Shown here: piece by piece, positions 8,175-18,520 of the stretch | Numbering within the stretch: the stretch's first letter is position 1 | Layout: the number at the start of each line of letters is the position of its first letter | NCBI RefSeq assembly: GCF_000243255.1 | Contig: NZ_CM001436.1 | Span: 1,948,957-2,012,956 of the forward strand | Length of the DNA stretch: 64,000 nt | Source: Methanoplanus limicola DSM 2279 | GTDB lineage: Archaea > Halobacteriota > Methanomicrobia > Methanomicrobiales > Methanomicrobiaceae | Reading direction: 5' to 3' | The notes under the pieces: model-generated | The model's input: the letters and a program-made list of their open reading frames with translations, nothing else | Databases searched by the model: none | Told to the model about the DNA's origin: nothing | Made by a program: the position numbers and the translations under genes

Positions 8175-8659
8175 GCACTCGCCGATATGGTTTCATATTC
8201 TTCATCATCTGTGCTTTTTATTTCCGGATTTAAACTCCATTTGTCATAATTAGCAATTGCTTTTGGTTCGTATTTTTCTCTTAAGACTGAATTGTAATAG
8301 TCACTGACTGCCATGTCCATGCAGTCTGTCCCTTCACGATCATCAAGCATTGCATATGCCAGAAATGAAAGTCCGGCAAACTTTTTTGACTTAACTATAA
8401 CTCTGTATATTGGGTGTTTTTCATCCCCGCATTTTTCAATAAGTCCAAGAATTACTAATTTTTTGAGGGCATCATGAATTGATTTTTCAGATTTTTTTGT
8501 GACATCTTCAAGATATTTTGGACGGTAGTCCATTGTAGGATCTGCGATAAGTTCCTCAACAACTTTTGCCATTACTGTATCGCCGAATAAACCTCCATAT
8601 GGCTTATTAAGATACATCTCCTCTTCTGCTGATAATACCGGCAGGGATTTATCTGTCAT
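8171..8659 (-). CDS. Winged-helix DNA-binding protein
   Basis: 162 residues. The middle part, YLEDVTKKSEKSIHDALKKL followed by VILGLIEKCGDEKHPIYRVI, reads as a helix-turn-helix with a recognition helix and a beta wing, as in ArsR/MarR-type regulators. The C-terminal half is helical and unassigned. A GAGAGGT site lies about 10 nt before ATG. Because it is translationally coupled to the DUF3467 gene, the pair may act as a regulator and its partner. No target is known. Confidence 0.7.
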   Translation of the reverse strand: MTDKSLPVLSAEEEMYLNKPYGGLFGDTVMAKVVEELIADPTMDYRPKYLEDVTKKSEKSIHDALKKLVILGLIEKCGDEKHPIYRVIVKSKKFAGLSFLAYAMLDDREGTDCMDMAVSDYYNSVLREKYEPKAIANYDKWSLNPEIKSTDDEEYETISASA

Positions 8660-8751
8660 TTCCCTGACCTCTCTTTTTTTCTATGATTGAAATAATTTCT
8701 AATGTAATATTGTATGTATGTAGTAAATAATTACTGTTGTCCCATATTATT

Positions 8752-9060
8752 TTATAGGTTTGTCCAGTGCCGGTGATGTGGCACTTCAACGTCATAATAT
8801 GTCATCCACTGATCAGCCCATACTTTATCGACACGCTGAATTACTTTATTCCCGTTTCCTGTCTGTCCGATACGGATGTATTCCATACCTGCCTGTTTAA
8901 TAAATGATTTTGCAGTAAACCCGTTTTCCTGACATTTTCTTTCACAATCTTTTTCTCTTCTTATTCCGCCCCGTTTTTTTAACCACCCAAGAAAAGCCGC
9001 CCCATTAAATCCGGGATCAGGTCCCTTTGGGCATGAATTATACTGATTCAGCAGGCTCAC
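8752..9060 (-). CDS. Hypothetical protein
   Basis: 102 residues, not recognised. It is basic, with a run KKRGGIRREKDCERKCQENG and four cysteines but no clear zinc-binding pattern. The start is a GTG (9058-9060) preceded by TTGAG, which is weak, so the N-terminus is uncertain. It lies upstream of and on the same strand as the winged-helix/DUF3467 pair with a 92-base gap, and is the 5'-most gene of the cassette between repeats B and C. Confidence 0.55.
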   Translation of the reverse strand: MSLLNQYNSCPKGPDPGFNGAAFLGWLKKRGGIRREKDCERKCQENGFTAKSFIKQAGMEYIRIGQTGNGNKVIQRVDKVWADQWMTYYDVEVPHHRHWTNL

Positions 9061-9194
9061 CTCAATCTAATTATTATTTTTGGTGCAATTATTATTATCT
9101 CAATAATGAGAACTCATCTCAATAAAGACAATAATTCAGCTCAATGAGGGAGAATTAGTTACCGTAATGCTGAAAAAGGTTATTAATATTAGTT

Positions 9195-9620
9195 CTTGTC
9201 TGCCGGCTGCATAATTCAGTGCCTTGAGTCCCTGGACTATTTTATGCCGGATAATGTTGCGGCACAAAGTTGCCGGAATTCCTGGGGTTTTGTTCTGGCA
9301 TATCTGCCGATGCCGGATAATACCGGTTATTTCTTCCCTGCTGCCGGTTAGGTGTGAGCGGGCCGGAGGTTTAAGGGACGGGTAACTTCAGAAGAGGTTT
9401 TGGGGGTTTTGGAAAGGCAGGGGGTTTTTGTTGACTGCCGGAGAGATGGATATGCTGGTGCATCTGGTGCTTCCGGTTCTGCTAGTTGTGCCGGATTAGT
9501 CCGGGAGCTGCTTTGGGCCGGAGTTTTAGAGGAGAGAGTTGGTTTTGATGTCTGCTTTTATCCGGTTGGGACTTTGGTTAGGGAAGAAGATTGAGGGGTT
9601 TTGGAGAGGTTGAGAGAAAA
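9195..9620. repeat. Long dispersed repeat, copy C (longest copy, cassette boundary)
   Basis: The fullest version of the repeat family. It contains all segments found separately in copies A and B: TGCCGGTTATTTCTTCCCTG, GGCCGGAGGTTTAAGGG, the TTCCGGTTCTG part, and the GGTTTTGATGTCTGCTTTT part. It ends 25 bases before the stop of the HEPN gene at 9646. There is no credible gene within it: a plus-strand frame at 9400-9594 has repetitive composition and is not conserved as an open frame in copy B. Confidence 0.87.
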
Positions 9621-9645
9621 TATGCCTCTAAAAAAGCTTTGAAAT

Positions 9646-10014
9646 TTATTTGTCCAACGATTTAATTATCTCATCGGCCACTTTTAGGGAGTCTTTCAGA
9701 TTTGATTCCAGATTATAAACTGGTTCATTATAATCGGCATCCTTTCGCCATTGATGAAGACGCAGTAATTTCCTTTTTATGTCGGGTTTTCCCTGTGACT
9801 GATAAAATTCTCTGATTAATTTATGGTCTGCTCCTGTATTTCTGGGAGCATATCCCATAGTATCTTTTGCATACCTGAGGGAATACCCAAATGCTGCATA
9901 ATAGGCCCTGCTTATTGAGCATCTGTATGCCGCTTCCGGGGGTAAAGCTCCTTCTTCAGCCTGTGCCTTTAAAAATCTGGCAACATTCAGAAACTGAGAC
10001 CAGCAAAACATCAT
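9646..10014 (-). CDS. HEPN-domain protein
   Basis: 122 residues, mostly helical. The segment RCSISRAYYAAFGYSLRY matches the first conserved helix of HEPN proteins of the UPF0332 type, and LHQWRKDADYNEP matches their R-x-x-A-D-Y helix. Such proteins are RNases or toxin partners in two-component systems. It overlaps the upstream 191-residue gene by 4 nt (ATGA) and ends a three-gene unit that begins with a TIGR04255 protein. It probably supplies the effector activity of the unit, which is inference. Confidence 0.75.
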   Translation of the reverse strand: MMFCWSQFLNVARFLKAQAEEGALPPEAAYRCSISRAYYAAFGYSLRYAKDTMGYAPRNTGADHKLIREFYQSQGKPDIKRKLLRLHQWRKDADYNEPVYNLESNLKDSLKVADEIIKSLDK

Positions 10015-10586
10015 ACTCTATTCTGAGGGGGTTTATAATCGGTTGTCAAAAGAAGCCACCCTGACTGACCGGCCAGCTCACCCTCAAATTCATCACATAT
10101 TATGTCCATTTTCTCTATGATGTCATCTGCGTAATTTTCCTGACGGATATATAATGTGAGATACTTGTCCTGACTTTCATCGTCATAATATAATTCAAGG
10201 GACACTTCGGAGTCCTTAATGAACTCTTCACATGCAAGAAGACAGGCATATAGAACAGCATCACAGATTCCGGGATGCCTGGTAATGTAATCCATTACCT
10301 CACCGGGATTTGGAATGCTCATATCAAGATAATCTGCCAGGTGAAGCAGGGTCGATTCGATATAGGTATAACTACATGAACCATCATATGTGAAATATCC
10401 CGGACCTGTCTGAACAGACAGGAGGTTAAGATGCTCTGTATTGGTCTCGCCGAAGAGTTCTATCAGAAGTGTCTGAAGCTTTTGTCTTAGAGAATTCTTA
10501 CCTTCTTCTGAATAATAGTCTTCCGGAAACGGGTATCTTTTTTGATTCCCAATTCCACAACCGGAGAAAGAATCAGAATATAACAT
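10011..10586 (-). CDS. Unknown protein, middle gene of the TIGR04255 operon
   Basis: 191 residues, no recognised family. It is acidic with aromatic-rich strands (for example GPGYFTYDGSCSYTYIESTL) and a C-terminal part with DKYLTLYIRQENY and GWLLLTTDY. It starts immediately after the TIGR04255 stop and overlaps the HEPN gene by 4 nt, so all three should be co-translated. It may be an adaptor or antitoxin; nothing in the sequence decides this. Confidence 0.65.
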   Translation of the reverse strand: MLYSDSFSGCGIGNQKRYPFPEDYYSEEGKNSLRQKLQTLLIELFGETNTEHLNLLSVQTGPGYFTYDGSCSYTYIESTLLHLADYLDMSIPNPGEVMDYITRHPGICDAVLYACLLACEEFIKDSEVSLELYYDDESQDKYLTLYIRQENYADDIIEKMDIICDEFEGELAGQSGWLLLTTDYKPPQNRV

Positions 10587-11327
10587 TTAGTCATCTCCAT
10601 TAAACAATGATTCTGTTTTTTCTGTAATGCAATTCCTGAAGATATTTTTTATTTCATTATGGGCCACTTCTGTCCAGAGCAGAGCATCATTTGGCACCAC
10701 AGATCCCGGTTTTGCTGTGAAAAAATCGGTGGTGAGAAGGAATGCTATATCTCCCTTTTTTTCAGGAACTGCTCTTGTCAGCTGAACTCTGCATATGTCA
10801 TTGCCGGCATTGTAAAGAAAATCAGATCCCATATTGATATTTCCAACGGTCAGTTCGGGCATTTTTGGTATGTTTGGGTAGAATGTGAAATAATCTTTTA
10901 ATTCCGCAGGTTTGTCTGAGATTTCGATCTTATTGACATATAGCAGCCCTATTCTTTCAATCCCGTGAATTTCTGTCAGTTCACTCAATGTATTATAGGC
11001 CAGTCTGATCTTTTCATTAAATATATCCCATGAAGGATACGGTTCTAAACAACTTATTGACAGCAATCCCGGAGCAATCTGAACTATAAATCTTCTGTCG
11101 TTGTCAAAGAACAGATGTCTGTCATTTAATTCAGTTTTACTGTTCTGAATGCCTTCTATATCTGCGTTTACCTGGAAGTGATGAACCTTTTTTACTTCCT
11201 TTTTTGGAAATTCTGATTTTATCTTTTCGTAATATTTCAAAGACAGGTCTTTGTCCCGGCCGGTCTTTTTTGAAAACCTAAATTCACATACAGCTTCTCT
11301 TATTGGTGAATTGCTATAATCAGTCAT
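10587..11327 (-). CDS. TIGR04255 family protein
   Basis: 246 residues. The N-terminus NSPIREAVCEFRFSKKTG is diagnostic of the sporadically distributed TIGR04255 family (Y-x-N-P-P-I-x-E-A-V-C-E-h-x-F). The middle has YVNKIEI and the remainder is of mixed alpha/beta character. Family function is unknown, but its patchy distribution and frequent location beside toxin-like genes suggest a defence or toxin-antitoxin component. It heads a tightly packed three-gene unit with a 191-residue protein and a HEPN protein. A broken copy of its 5' end lies at 49793-49977. Confidence 0.8.
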   Translation of the reverse strand: MTDYSNSPIREAVCEFRFSKKTGRDKDLSLKYYEKIKSEFPKKEVKKVHHFQVNADIEGIQNSKTELNDRHLFFDNDRRFIVQIAPGLLSISCLEPYPSWDIFNEKIRLAYNTLSELTEIHGIERIGLLYVNKIEISDKPAELKDYFTFYPNIPKMPELTVGNINMGSDFLYNAGNDICRVQLTRAVPEKKGDIAFLLTTDFFTAKPGSVVPNDALLWTEVAHNEIKNIFRNCITEKTESLFNGDD

Positions 11328-11399
11328 TGGTTTTCACTTCTGCTATCCGGAATATATTTCCGGGGATAATTAATATAACTTCCCTAATTAATTTACAAG

Positions 11400-11590
11400 A
11401 GAGTGAATAAAGCAAGCCACAAGCCTTCTGCCGCAGCAGTAGGCGCAGTGGCGGTCGTCAATCAGCCGAAGGGACTCCGGAACCCGGAGTCACCTGGGCG
11501 TTACTAATCCGGCTTAGCGGGAAAACTAACTGATCCGTTCACGGATAAGTGAAACGAAGCCGGGAATCGTGAGCGTTTAAAAATGTTATA
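11400..11590. repeat. Repeat family copy D: structured, palindrome-rich segment
   Basis: Contains CTGCCGCAGCAGTAGGCGCA (shared with copy A) and GGAGTCACCTGGGCGTTAC (shared with copy B) plus inverted repeats GACTCCGG/CCGGAGTC around AAC and ATCCG/CGGAT around TTCA. It lacks the G/T-rich part. It could fold as RNA or mark a recombination site. It bounds the third cassette on its 5' side. Confidence 0.7.
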
Positions 11591-11689
11591 ACATTAAATG
11601 ACAGTGATATTAATAGTCACCAGTAATGACCACTATAAATGATTTTTTGAAATAACGAAACAGAAACTTAAATTTGTAGTTGCTTCACA

Positions 11690-11706
11690 TATCTAAAATT
11701 TAGATA
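11690..11706. promoter_or_regulatory. Inverted repeat, 8-bp arms
   Basis: TATCTAAA and TTTAGATA separated by one base, in an otherwise gene-free stretch 55 bases before the small frame at 11761. An operator-like dyad; owner unknown. Confidence 0.4.
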
Positions 11707-11760
11707 GCTTAGGGGATTTTTAATTTGTATTTTAGTAGACCATTCTGGAGAAAAATCCAA

Positions 11761-11892
11761 ATGCAGAAGAACATTGAACTATTACAGTTCTCAGCATTGT
11801 TTAAGATGAATAACTCAGCAGAGGAACAATGTAAATCTGATGCAAAAGTAAAAAATATGCTTGCCAGCGTTGTTAGGGATGATCATGTCTAA
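11761..11892 (+). CDS. Putative small protein (43 aa) or transposase remnant
   Basis: ATG at 11761, stop at 11890-11892. The product begins MQKNIELLQFSALF and ends LASVVRDDHV. A GGAG lies about 10 nt upstream. The start resembles the extreme N-terminus of some transposases with an E-L-L-x-F-x-x-x-F motif, so it could be a remnant rather than a gene. Very weak support. Confidence 0.3.
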   Translation: MQKNIELLQFSALFKMNNSAEEQCKSDAKVKNMLASVVRDDHV

Positions 11893-12112
11893 TTGTTTGG
11901 TGTCAATACCTAACAGAAAATTATCATTGTCTGAACCTGTCAAATATTATAGAAATGTCAGATATATACACCATTTGAACAGAGGAAATCATATAATGTG
12001 GGATACTTTTACATAAGGTAATCTATGATTAATGGTTCTTTCCTAATTGTGATAAATGGTTCAAACCAAAGTTACAATTATATTTTTACAAGTATGGCGG
12101 AAATTGATTAAA

Positions 12113-12430
12113 ATGCATAACAAATTTAGAATTTTAAAAGCCACAAATTTTCTCTCCGGAATTGGATGCTATGATACAAGATTAATATTGATCGAATGGT
12201 TAAATGATGATGAAACAATTCATGAATATTCCTGTTCCTACCAGACACGGCCCAATGATGCAATATTCTGGTCACATAACACAAGTTCTCTAAAGGAAGC
12301 AGAGCTAACCATGCGAAATATCCTAAAAAGAGACATAAATATATGGAAAAATACAAAAGTCCATAAACTCAACAACAACACAATATACACCTTTGACGAA
12401 AATCACAAAATAATACCCGCATCAGAATAA
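12113..12430 (+). CDS. Hypothetical protein
   Basis: 105 residues from ATG 12113; the frame is open upstream to 12056 but the extension is hydrophobic and unlikely. Residues include SGIGCYDTRLILIEWLNDDE and SCSYQTRPNDAIFWSHN, giving a small alpha/beta protein with no family I can name. Composition is AT-rich and there is no strong ribosome site. A 36-residue frame with a good ribosome site follows 59 bases later on the same strand. Confidence 0.5.
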   Translation: MHNKFRILKATNFLSGIGCYDTRLILIEWLNDDETIHEYSCSYQTRPNDAIFWSHNTSSLKEAELTMRNILKRDINIWKNTKVHKLNNNTIYTFDENHKIIPASE

Positions 12431-12489
12431 ATATAAACTCTTTTCTATTAAATTATCTCAAATTTTTTAAAATTATTCAGGTGGTAAAA

Positions 12490-12600
12490 ATGATACAAAA
12501 GAAAATTCCATTCTCCAAAACAAAACTTCTGGAACACTTATGGAACGAAATATCAGAGCTATCAACAAAATTAAATATGCCAAACCTTAACAGAATATAA
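12490..12600 (+). CDS. Small protein, 36 aa
   Basis: ATG at 12490, stop at 12598-12600, preceded by GGTGG about 5 nt upstream, one of the better ribosome sites in the region. The product is basic at the start (MIQKKIPFSKTKLLEHLWNE) and amphipathic-helical. It converges with the DUF499 gene. It may be a small antitoxin-like or leader peptide; no homology recognised. Confidence 0.45.
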   Translation: MIQKKIPFSKTKLLEHLWNEISELSTKLNMPNLNRI

Positions 12601-12666
12601 CTCACTGTTTAAATATTAAATAAATTTTCAGTGCTTGTAAACGATTTGGCATTATTTATATTGGAT

Positions 12667-15513
12667 TTACTCATCTTCAAATTCTGCGGATATGAAACCA
12701 AGGGTATTACAGTTCTCCCTGACTGCTCTCTGGAGTTTTTCATCAAAGCCTTTGCCGTCACTGGTCTCAATCTCTATCTTTATCCTGACATCTGCATCAG
12801 GGCGGGTTGTAAAGTGCTGAATTACCTCATCCACAATCTGCCCGAAGTCAAGTTTGGCTTTTACAGGGTCAAGATCACAGCAGGCATAGAAGCGTTTTTT
12901 ATTCCCGGAAGTTGCTGTTCCGGTTGGGCCGGTTGCAGTCTGACCACCGTGAACTGGGGGAGTTACGGACTTACCTCCCCCTCCCCCGGTTATACCTCCG
13001 GTGCTACCGGGGCCTGTAGGTATTTCAGGAGGTTTAGGCACTTCAGGTGGTTTTATGCTCTCTTCATACGCTGCTGCGGCATCCGGCTCTATCAGCAGCA
13101 GGGACTTGTCAATGATTATACCTGACCTGTATGTCCCAAAGGAGAAGTCGAGATACTTATCTCCGTCCTTTCCTGCCGAAATTCCAAAGAAATCTCTTTT
13201 GTCTGCTCCGGATTCAACTGCCTTTTTCAGGACATCTTTATTCTGAAGACGTGGCATGTAAAGATAGCGGCATGTGTTTTCAAAGAGTTCACCGGCACTG
13301 TATTCGGATCTGTCGTCATCCCAAAACCACCTCTTCAGGAGGTTTGACAGGTGCACCGGTGCCCATACAGGGATTAATGCCTCATTTTCAGTGAGAACAC
13401 GCTCAATCTCCTCTATGGGTTTTTCCGCACCGGGATTTAAGGTGAAATTTTCCCACGTTATCTGTGTGTCAACCCTGCCGCCGGATATCTCCTGGAGAGG
13501 GGCAAGGATGTGGCGGTATGTCTCCCTGATGCTTCTCTTCACCGTCCTCTTTGACTGCTCAAGGCTCTCCCTTGCATTCTCTGCCATCAGGTTGTCAAGG
13601 GTAATTCTCCGGTTGCTGTAATCCGAGATTATCGAATCCCATGCAAGCATTGACCTGACATGGTCATATAGTCCGGTTACATTGCCAGAATCTGCGGCAA
13701 GGAAGATCAGCCGGTTCTGGTTATAACGTGGCTGATCGCCGCGTTTTTTAAGATATTCACCTGCACAGGAGGTGGCAATTCCTATATCATTTCTGCCATA
13801 TGTTGCGTTTGGGGGAAGGGCGATTAACCTGAGGGATGTGTCATCCGGAATATCACTTCCGGGGGTGAAGATGTGCACTCCGTCAAAATGCCCTCTTTTT
13901 ATGACCTTTACGAGTTCTTCCCTGATGGCGGGGATGACATCCTCTTTCTCATCATATCTCTTCTTTCTCTCCTCCATCTCACGCCTGAGATTGGGGCGTA
14001 TGTCAAACCAGTACCTGTTATCTGCTGAGTTGAGGTAGTACAGCCGGTCTGAAAGCCTGTGCAGGGCATCACGGTAGATGCTTATCTGCTGTCCGGGCTG
14101 AACACTGCCAAGGAGTATGCCTCCTTCTTCTATGCCCTGGACCATCTTATTCGGAGTTCCGGGTGCACTGCCGAGGAATATTGTTCTTGCCACACGCCGG
14201 CATGCCTGAAGACTGCCAAAGCGTGTATCTCTGTTCTCTATTTCCGTTGTTTCTGCCCCGTCTCCGTCAATGTCACGCTCAAGGACGGGGTCCCATCCCT
14301 GCGGGAGGTAATAGATGGCTTCGTTTCTTGTGCCGCCGTCATAGAGCGGAAGTCCGGCGGGCATTATCATTAAGTCATTGCTGCCGTCATTCCAGAGGCG
14401 GTGTATGACCTTTGCCATGAGCTTTAGGACTCCGCGTGTTCTCTGGAAGTTGTCAAGTGAGGACCAGTCTTCATACAGGCGGTCAAATATCTCCGGGTGG
14501 ATGGGATAGGCGTTTATGAGTCTGCTGTAGTAACGGCTCTCCTGGGTCTCTGCCGGAAATTCCGCTCCGGAATTTATGTACATGTCGGCAAATGACCGGC
14601 AGACATCCTCAACAGCTTTTGTATCTGTTATCTCTGAGAAGAGGCGCCTTCTTACGATCTCAAAGGCCTCTTCTGCTGCAACAGGTTTCCAGAGTGCCTG
14701 AATACGGGCGAAGTAGTGTTCAAGCGTCTGAAGGGCTTCAACTCCTCTTCTGCTCCCGGCTTCCTGTTCAGATTCCGGCAGTGAGGCTAAGAGGATGGCA
14801 TTTGGCACTGCTCTAATCCCCTCTGTAAGGGCCTGTATAAACGATATGTTAGAATCAAATGTACCCCCTGTAAGCTTCTGATCTTCGCTGAACTGCCTTA
14901 TGTATCCAACAAGCTCATCCATCAGGATTACACAGGGAGAATATGTTTTAAGAAGCTCAGACAAATTATCTGCTCCGGGTGATGTCCCGGATTCGTCTGC
15001 CTCTCTTATCTTTTCATAGGCTTCTTCTCCGCCAAGCTGCCAGGCAAGGCTGCCCCACATGGTGTTTATGGCTGTGCTGCCGTGTTTTTCCGGCATGTTT
15101 GGTGAGAGTCTTGTTCCGTCAATTACTGCAACTCTTGCCTTTGGAAGGTCTATTATTCCGGCTGAGTCAAGGATGGGTGGTATTCCCTGAAGTTCTGCTG
15201 TTGAAACTGTCCCCTTTACCAGGTGATAGACTGCAAGCATGGTATGCGTTTTTCCGCCGCCAAATGCAGTCTGTAACTGAATTACAGGGTCCCCTCCTTC
15301 TCCGGATATTCTTTTGATTACGGAGTCCAGAAGGAGCCTCATGCCTTCTGTGATGAATGTCCGTCTGTAGAAGAGGACGGGGTTGCCGTACTCTTCACTT
15401 GCAGTTCCGTTGTGCACACGCGATAAGTCAGCCGCAAACTCTGCCTGCTGAAATGTTCCCTTAAGGACGTCTTCATGCGGAACTGCAACCTCACGCCACG
15501 GTTTTAATGCCAT
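12667..15513 (-). CDS. DUF499 (COG1483) AAA+ ATPase
   Basis: 948 residues. N-terminal DUF499-type ATPase: Walker A in [18 protein letters not shown] (about residues 82-99), Walker B in [14 protein letters not shown] (about 195-208). It ends with a Pro/Gly/Thr-rich linker (about 825-870) and a small C-terminal beta domain (from [18 protein letters not shown]). Known genomic partners of this family are DUF1156 methyltransferases and Swi2/Snf2 helicases, exactly as here, in predicted anti-phage restriction modules. It is the last gene of the operon, 124 bases after the DUF1156 gene with a 37-residue frame in the gap. It probably drives ATP-dependent remodelling for the modification/restriction complex. 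Confidence 0.9.
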   Translation of the reverse strand: MALKPWREVAVPHEDVLKGTFQQAEFAADLSRVHNGTASEEYGNPVLFYRRTFITEGMRLLLDSVIKRISGEGGDPVIQLQTAFGGGKTHTMLAVYHLVKGTVSTAELQGIPPILDSAGIIDLPKARVAVIDGTRLSPNMPEKHGSTAINTMWGSLAWQLGGEEAYEKIREADESGTSPGADNLSELLKTYSPCVILMDELVGYIRQFSEDQKLTGGTFDSNISFIQALTEGIRAVPNAILLASLPESEQEAGSRRGVEALQTLEHYFARIQALWKPVAAEEAFEIVRRRLFSEITDTKAVEDVCRSFADMYINSGAEFPAETQESRYYSRLINAYPIHPEIFDRLYEDWSSLDNFQRTRGVLKLMAKVIHRLWNDGSNDLMIMPAGLPLYDGGTRNEAIYYLPQGWDPVLERDIDGDGAETTEIENRDTRFGSLQACRRVARTIFLGSAPGTPNKMVQGIEEGGILLGSVQPGQQISIYRDALHRLSDRLYYLNSADNRYWFDIRPNLRREMEERKKRYDEKEDVIPAIREELVKVIKRGHFDGVHIFTPGSDIPDDTSLRLIALPPNATYGRNDIGIATSCAGEYLKKRGDQPRYNQNRLIFLAADSGNVTGLYDHVRSMLAWDSIISDYSNRRITLDNLMAENARESLEQSKRTVKRSIRETYRHILAPLQEISGGRVDTQITWENFTLNPGAEKPIEEIERVLTENEALIPVWAPVHLSNLLKRWFWDDDRSEYSAGELFENTCRYLYMPRLQNKDVLKKAVESGADKRDFFGISAGKDGDKYLDFSFGTYRSGIIIDKSLLLIEPDAAAAYEESIKPPEVPKPPEIPTGPGSTGGITGGGGGKSVTPPVHGGQTATGPTGTATSGNKKRFYACCDLDPVKAKLDFGQIVDEVIQHFTTRPDADVRIKIEIETSDGKGFDEKLQRAVRENCNTLGFISAEFEDE

Positions 15514-15514
15514 T

Positions 15515-15628
15515 TTACTGATAATCCCCTTTCTGGATCATATCGCTGAACTTTTCAGTCTGGACCTGTTTATCTGTTATTTTCCGGAGTTTTACATTGA
15601 TATTTATCATATTGCTGTGATCTTTCAT
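15515..15628 (-). CDS. Small protein (37 aa) between DUF1156 and DUF499 genes
   Basis: ATG at 15626-15628 preceded by GAGGGG about 5 nt upstream, a strong ribosome site. The product [20 protein letters not shown] is followed by 17 more residues, and its stop TAA (15515-15517) sits 2 bases before the start codon of the DUF499 gene, so it is placed to couple translation to that gene. Basic, no hydrophobic segment. It could be a genuine small subunit or a coupling leader peptide. Confidence 0.6.
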   Translation of the reverse strand: MKDHSNMININVKLRKITDKQVQTEKFSDMIQKGDYQ

Positions 15629-15637
15629 ATTATCCCC

Positions 15638-18520
15638 TCAAAATGAATCAAGATTTTTCTGCGGAGTTTTGCTGACCGCTTCAGGTGTTCTTGCTTCCAC
15701 TTCGCCCCATGATGTGATCAGTTCATTGTAGGGCCGGGCATCCTCTGCCCATCCTTTCCTCTCACAGAGGGTGTAAAGTCTGTATGCAAGCTGTTTTATC
15801 GACAGTGCCCGACCGGACATCCGGCTGAGAAGATCAGCCGCTCCTGCTTCTCCGCCCCCGCACTGGTGCACCCGGATTAGGTGATGCAGTGCCTCCCATA
15901 CCGGGGTTCTGCTGTCTTTTTCCGGTGACCAGTCATCCGGATATTCAGACCATCTGTACAGCCTGACTTTGCCGCTGCCGGATTCAATGACTCCTGCCTC
16001 TTTTACGCCGTCAACACTCGTTCCTTTTGCACGGGCAAGACCGTCCGCCTCGCCGAATCTCCCTTCCTTCCATGAATTTTCATCAAACCAGGCAAGACAG
16101 AAGCGTGTGTCTGCATCAAAGTCGTCCCCTGCCTCTGAGAAGTATTCGTCCAGCTCACGGTTTATCAGGACAAGTGCATCATGCACAGTCATCTTGGTCC
16201 CGTCTGCCTCAAGCACAGCAGAATATTTTGAGAAGACAGCCATGCCCGGCCCGATTGATGCCTGTGCCAGGTCAACCGGCGCAATGGACGATGCAGTCAT
16301 CTCATCCAGTGCCTCAGGAAGCTCACGCTTAAGCTCTTTCAAAAACTCCTTTCTCGACACGACATCAGCATCATCCCCCCTCTTCCGGCAGACGAGCACG
16401 ATGGAGGAGGCAAGGGCGTTTGTATTCATAGCAACTGAACGCTCTGTTCTTTCAGTATGCATAGGCCACGTACCTTTAATTGCAAAACCAGATTTAATCA
16501 CAGCCTCAAGAAATGTTTCCCAGCCGCTTGATGATGTATTACCTTCTTTTGTCTCGGACTGCTTAAATGCGTAATAAATAGTTACCGGAAAGAGGGGATT
16601 TGCCTGCTCTGCAAGTCTATGCATTGCTTTATTCATACCTTCCATAAAAAATTCTTCAGCATCCCCTTTTGAACCATGACTATAAGAGGCAGCCACAAGC
16701 TCCTCAGATTTAGGAGTATTCACAGTGATCAATGTGACTGGCAATATAAATCTTAAAAAAGTCCTCAACCACACATAAAAGAAATCCGAAAGATCAGCAT
16801 AACCTATATTGTCATAATATGGAGGATCGGTCGAAATAATTTTATTACTACTTAAATCTTGAATCATTGCATTTTTTTGAGTAGAATAACCCAAATTAAA
16901 GGCAGATAAACTTTTGTTAAGATTTATTTGAGATTCAATTATTGAATACCAGGATGCTATAGGTCCAAAAGGATTACTTTCAGCATAGTCCCATACCATA
17001 GGTATTGCCTGTCGAGCAAACAAAGCACGGAAATTTTGATTTACATTATTCCAACTAACTAAACTATTTGTGAGATCTGTCCATCTAGACAATGATAATG
17101 CTAAATATATACAAATTGAGTCGGCATAAGCAGCAGCACCCGTTCCTCCGTCTTCAAGGCCCGTTTTGTCATCAGGCATTCCGGCGGCGATGGCATCATT
17201 AAGTGCTTTCTCCCTTGCTTCTTTAACCAGATCGGAGAAGGTTGTCAGGGCTGTAAGCTGGCGGGGTGTGAAAATATCTGAAAAATTGGGAAGCCCATAT
17301 AGTGGAGGAGAAAACCAGCGGTGATCATTGGTCATGGGCTTATTGGCTTCCGGAACATCCGGCTTTTTTATATCCGGAACTTCAAATAAATCAGAGGATA
17401 GATAAACACGGCCCTTTTTTCCTTTGGCAACAATAGCTAAAGGAATTGACTCAAGACCATCTTTCTTTGAGATTTCCCTCAGCTCTGCCTTTTTTATAAA
17501 TGTACCACAGAACAGGCATCTGGCTCCCTTTGCATCGGTGGTATTTTCCGGAACATCTCCTTTTGATTCAACTCTAAATCTTTTTACTGCCGGAATATTT
17601 TTGTCAATCTCCGGAATAACATGGACTTCTTTTCCTTTTTTCTTAGAGAGATGAAATGACCTTAAAAGTGGTGCTCTACCCCCACAGGCAGGATTAGGAC
17701 ATTTGACAGTCCGTGCCCAGAGCCATGCGATGACGGTCAGTTCTTCCCCTGCATATTGTTTGAGATCAGGGCGGTCCTCTGCCATCTCCTCTGTGATCCT
17801 GACTTTTGGGTAGAGATGCCCGATCTTCTTCTCTGCTTCATCCCTCATCCACTGGCCATAATAGCGGACATCTTCGGCAAGACCTGCTGCACCTTTCCAC
17901 TCGGAATCATCCACACGGATCTGTTCTTTGCTCTCAGGGTTTACGGGAGGATTTCCGGCAAACTTCGGCGGGATCTCAATCATCGCCTTATTTATCAGCA
18001 CAGCAACCGGATTTAAATCAGATGCCCATGCCTCAAGCCCAAGCCTCTGGGCCTCAAGAGGAATAGCACCACCACCGGCAAAGGGGTCATGAAATGCCGG
18101 AAGTTTCTCCGGATTAAAAAGCTCTTTTGCCTGAGGGTGCTTCTTATTCAGCTCGCAGGTCTCCCTCCAGCTCTTCATGATCTCGGCCCTGGCTTCGGCT
18201 AAGACCTGCTCATTATTGGTATTCTCCCACAGGACAAGCTTCTTAATAATCTCAAAGAGCCTCTTTCTCTCCGCTTCAGCCTTCTCTTTGTTAACTCCAC
18301 GTCCAAGTTCACGCTCATAACCGGGATCGTTTACCAGTTGTGCAAAAAGTACTGCTCTTACAGCAGCAATTCTCCTCCGTGCCCACCATATATGTAATGA
18401 TCTTGGGTGCCTCGGAGTGAATGGATTGCCCTCTTTTTTGCAAGCTGCATTGATCTCGTCCAGCGGAAGTGCGACCTCAATCAGTTTTTTTGGGGCTTTT
18501 ATCTCCGGAACTTTGGCCAT
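15638..18520 (-). CDS. DUF1156 (COG1743) adenine-specific DNA methyltransferase
   Basis: 960 residues. N-terminal DUF1156 segment [18 protein letters not shown] and [20 protein letters not shown] (residues 12-65). SAM-binding motif [19 protein letters not shown] near residue 145. Two zinc-ribbon-like Cys pairs (CPNPACGG and CLFCGTF). Catalytic [17 protein letters not shown] near residue 575, the DPPY type that marks N6-adenine or N4-cytosine methylases. It likely marks host DNA, while the ATPase and helicase act on unmarked DNA. The start overlaps the stop of the HicB gene by 1 nt. Length is normal for the family. Confidence 0.92.
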   Translation of the reverse strand: MAKVPEIKAPKKLIEVALPLDEINAACKKEGNPFTPRHPRSLHIWWARRRIAAVRAVLFAQLVNDPGYERELGRGVNKEKAEAERKRLFEIIKKLVLWENTNNEQVLAEARAEIMKSWRETCELNKKHPQAKELFNPEKLPAFHDPFAGGGAIPLEAQRLGLEAWASDLNPVAVLINKAMIEIPPKFAGNPPVNPESKEQIRVDDSEWKGAAGLAEDVRYYGQWMRDEAEKKIGHLYPKVRITEEMAEDRPDLKQYAGEELTVIAWLWARTVKCPNPACGGRAPLLRSFHLSKKKGKEVHVIPEIDKNIPAVKRFRVESKGDVPENTTDAKGARCLFCGTFIKKAELREISKKDGLESIPLAIVAKGKKGRVYLSSDLFEVPDIKKPDVPEANKPMTNDHRWFSPPLYGLPNFSDIFTPRQLTALTTFSDLVKEAREKALNDAIAAGMPDDKTGLEDGGTGAAAYADSICIYLALSLSRWTDLTNSLVSWNNVNQNFRALFARQAIPMVWDYAESNPFGPIASWYSIIESQINLNKSLSAFNLGYSTQKNAMIQDLSSNKIISTDPPYYDNIGYADLSDFFYVWLRTFLRFILPVTLITVNTPKSEELVAASYSHGSKGDAEEFFMEGMNKAMHRLAEQANPLFPVTIYYAFKQSETKEGNTSSSGWETFLEAVIKSGFAIKGTWPMHTERTERSVAMNTNALASSIVLVCRKRGDDADVVSRKEFLKELKRELPEALDEMTASSIAPVDLAQASIGPGMAVFSKYSAVLEADGTKMTVHDALVLINRELDEYFSEAGDDFDADTRFCLAWFDENSWKEGRFGEADGLARAKGTSVDGVKEAGVIESGSGKVRLYRWSEYPDDWSPEKDSRTPVWEALHHLIRVHQCGGGEAGAADLLSRMSGRALSIKQLAYRLYTLCERKGWAEDARPYNELITSWGEVEARTPEAVSKTPQKNLDSF

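Noticed and set aside
5240-11590. Classical integron
   Set aside because: No integrase is seen and the repeats (250-430 bp) are far longer than attC sites; only the layout is similar.
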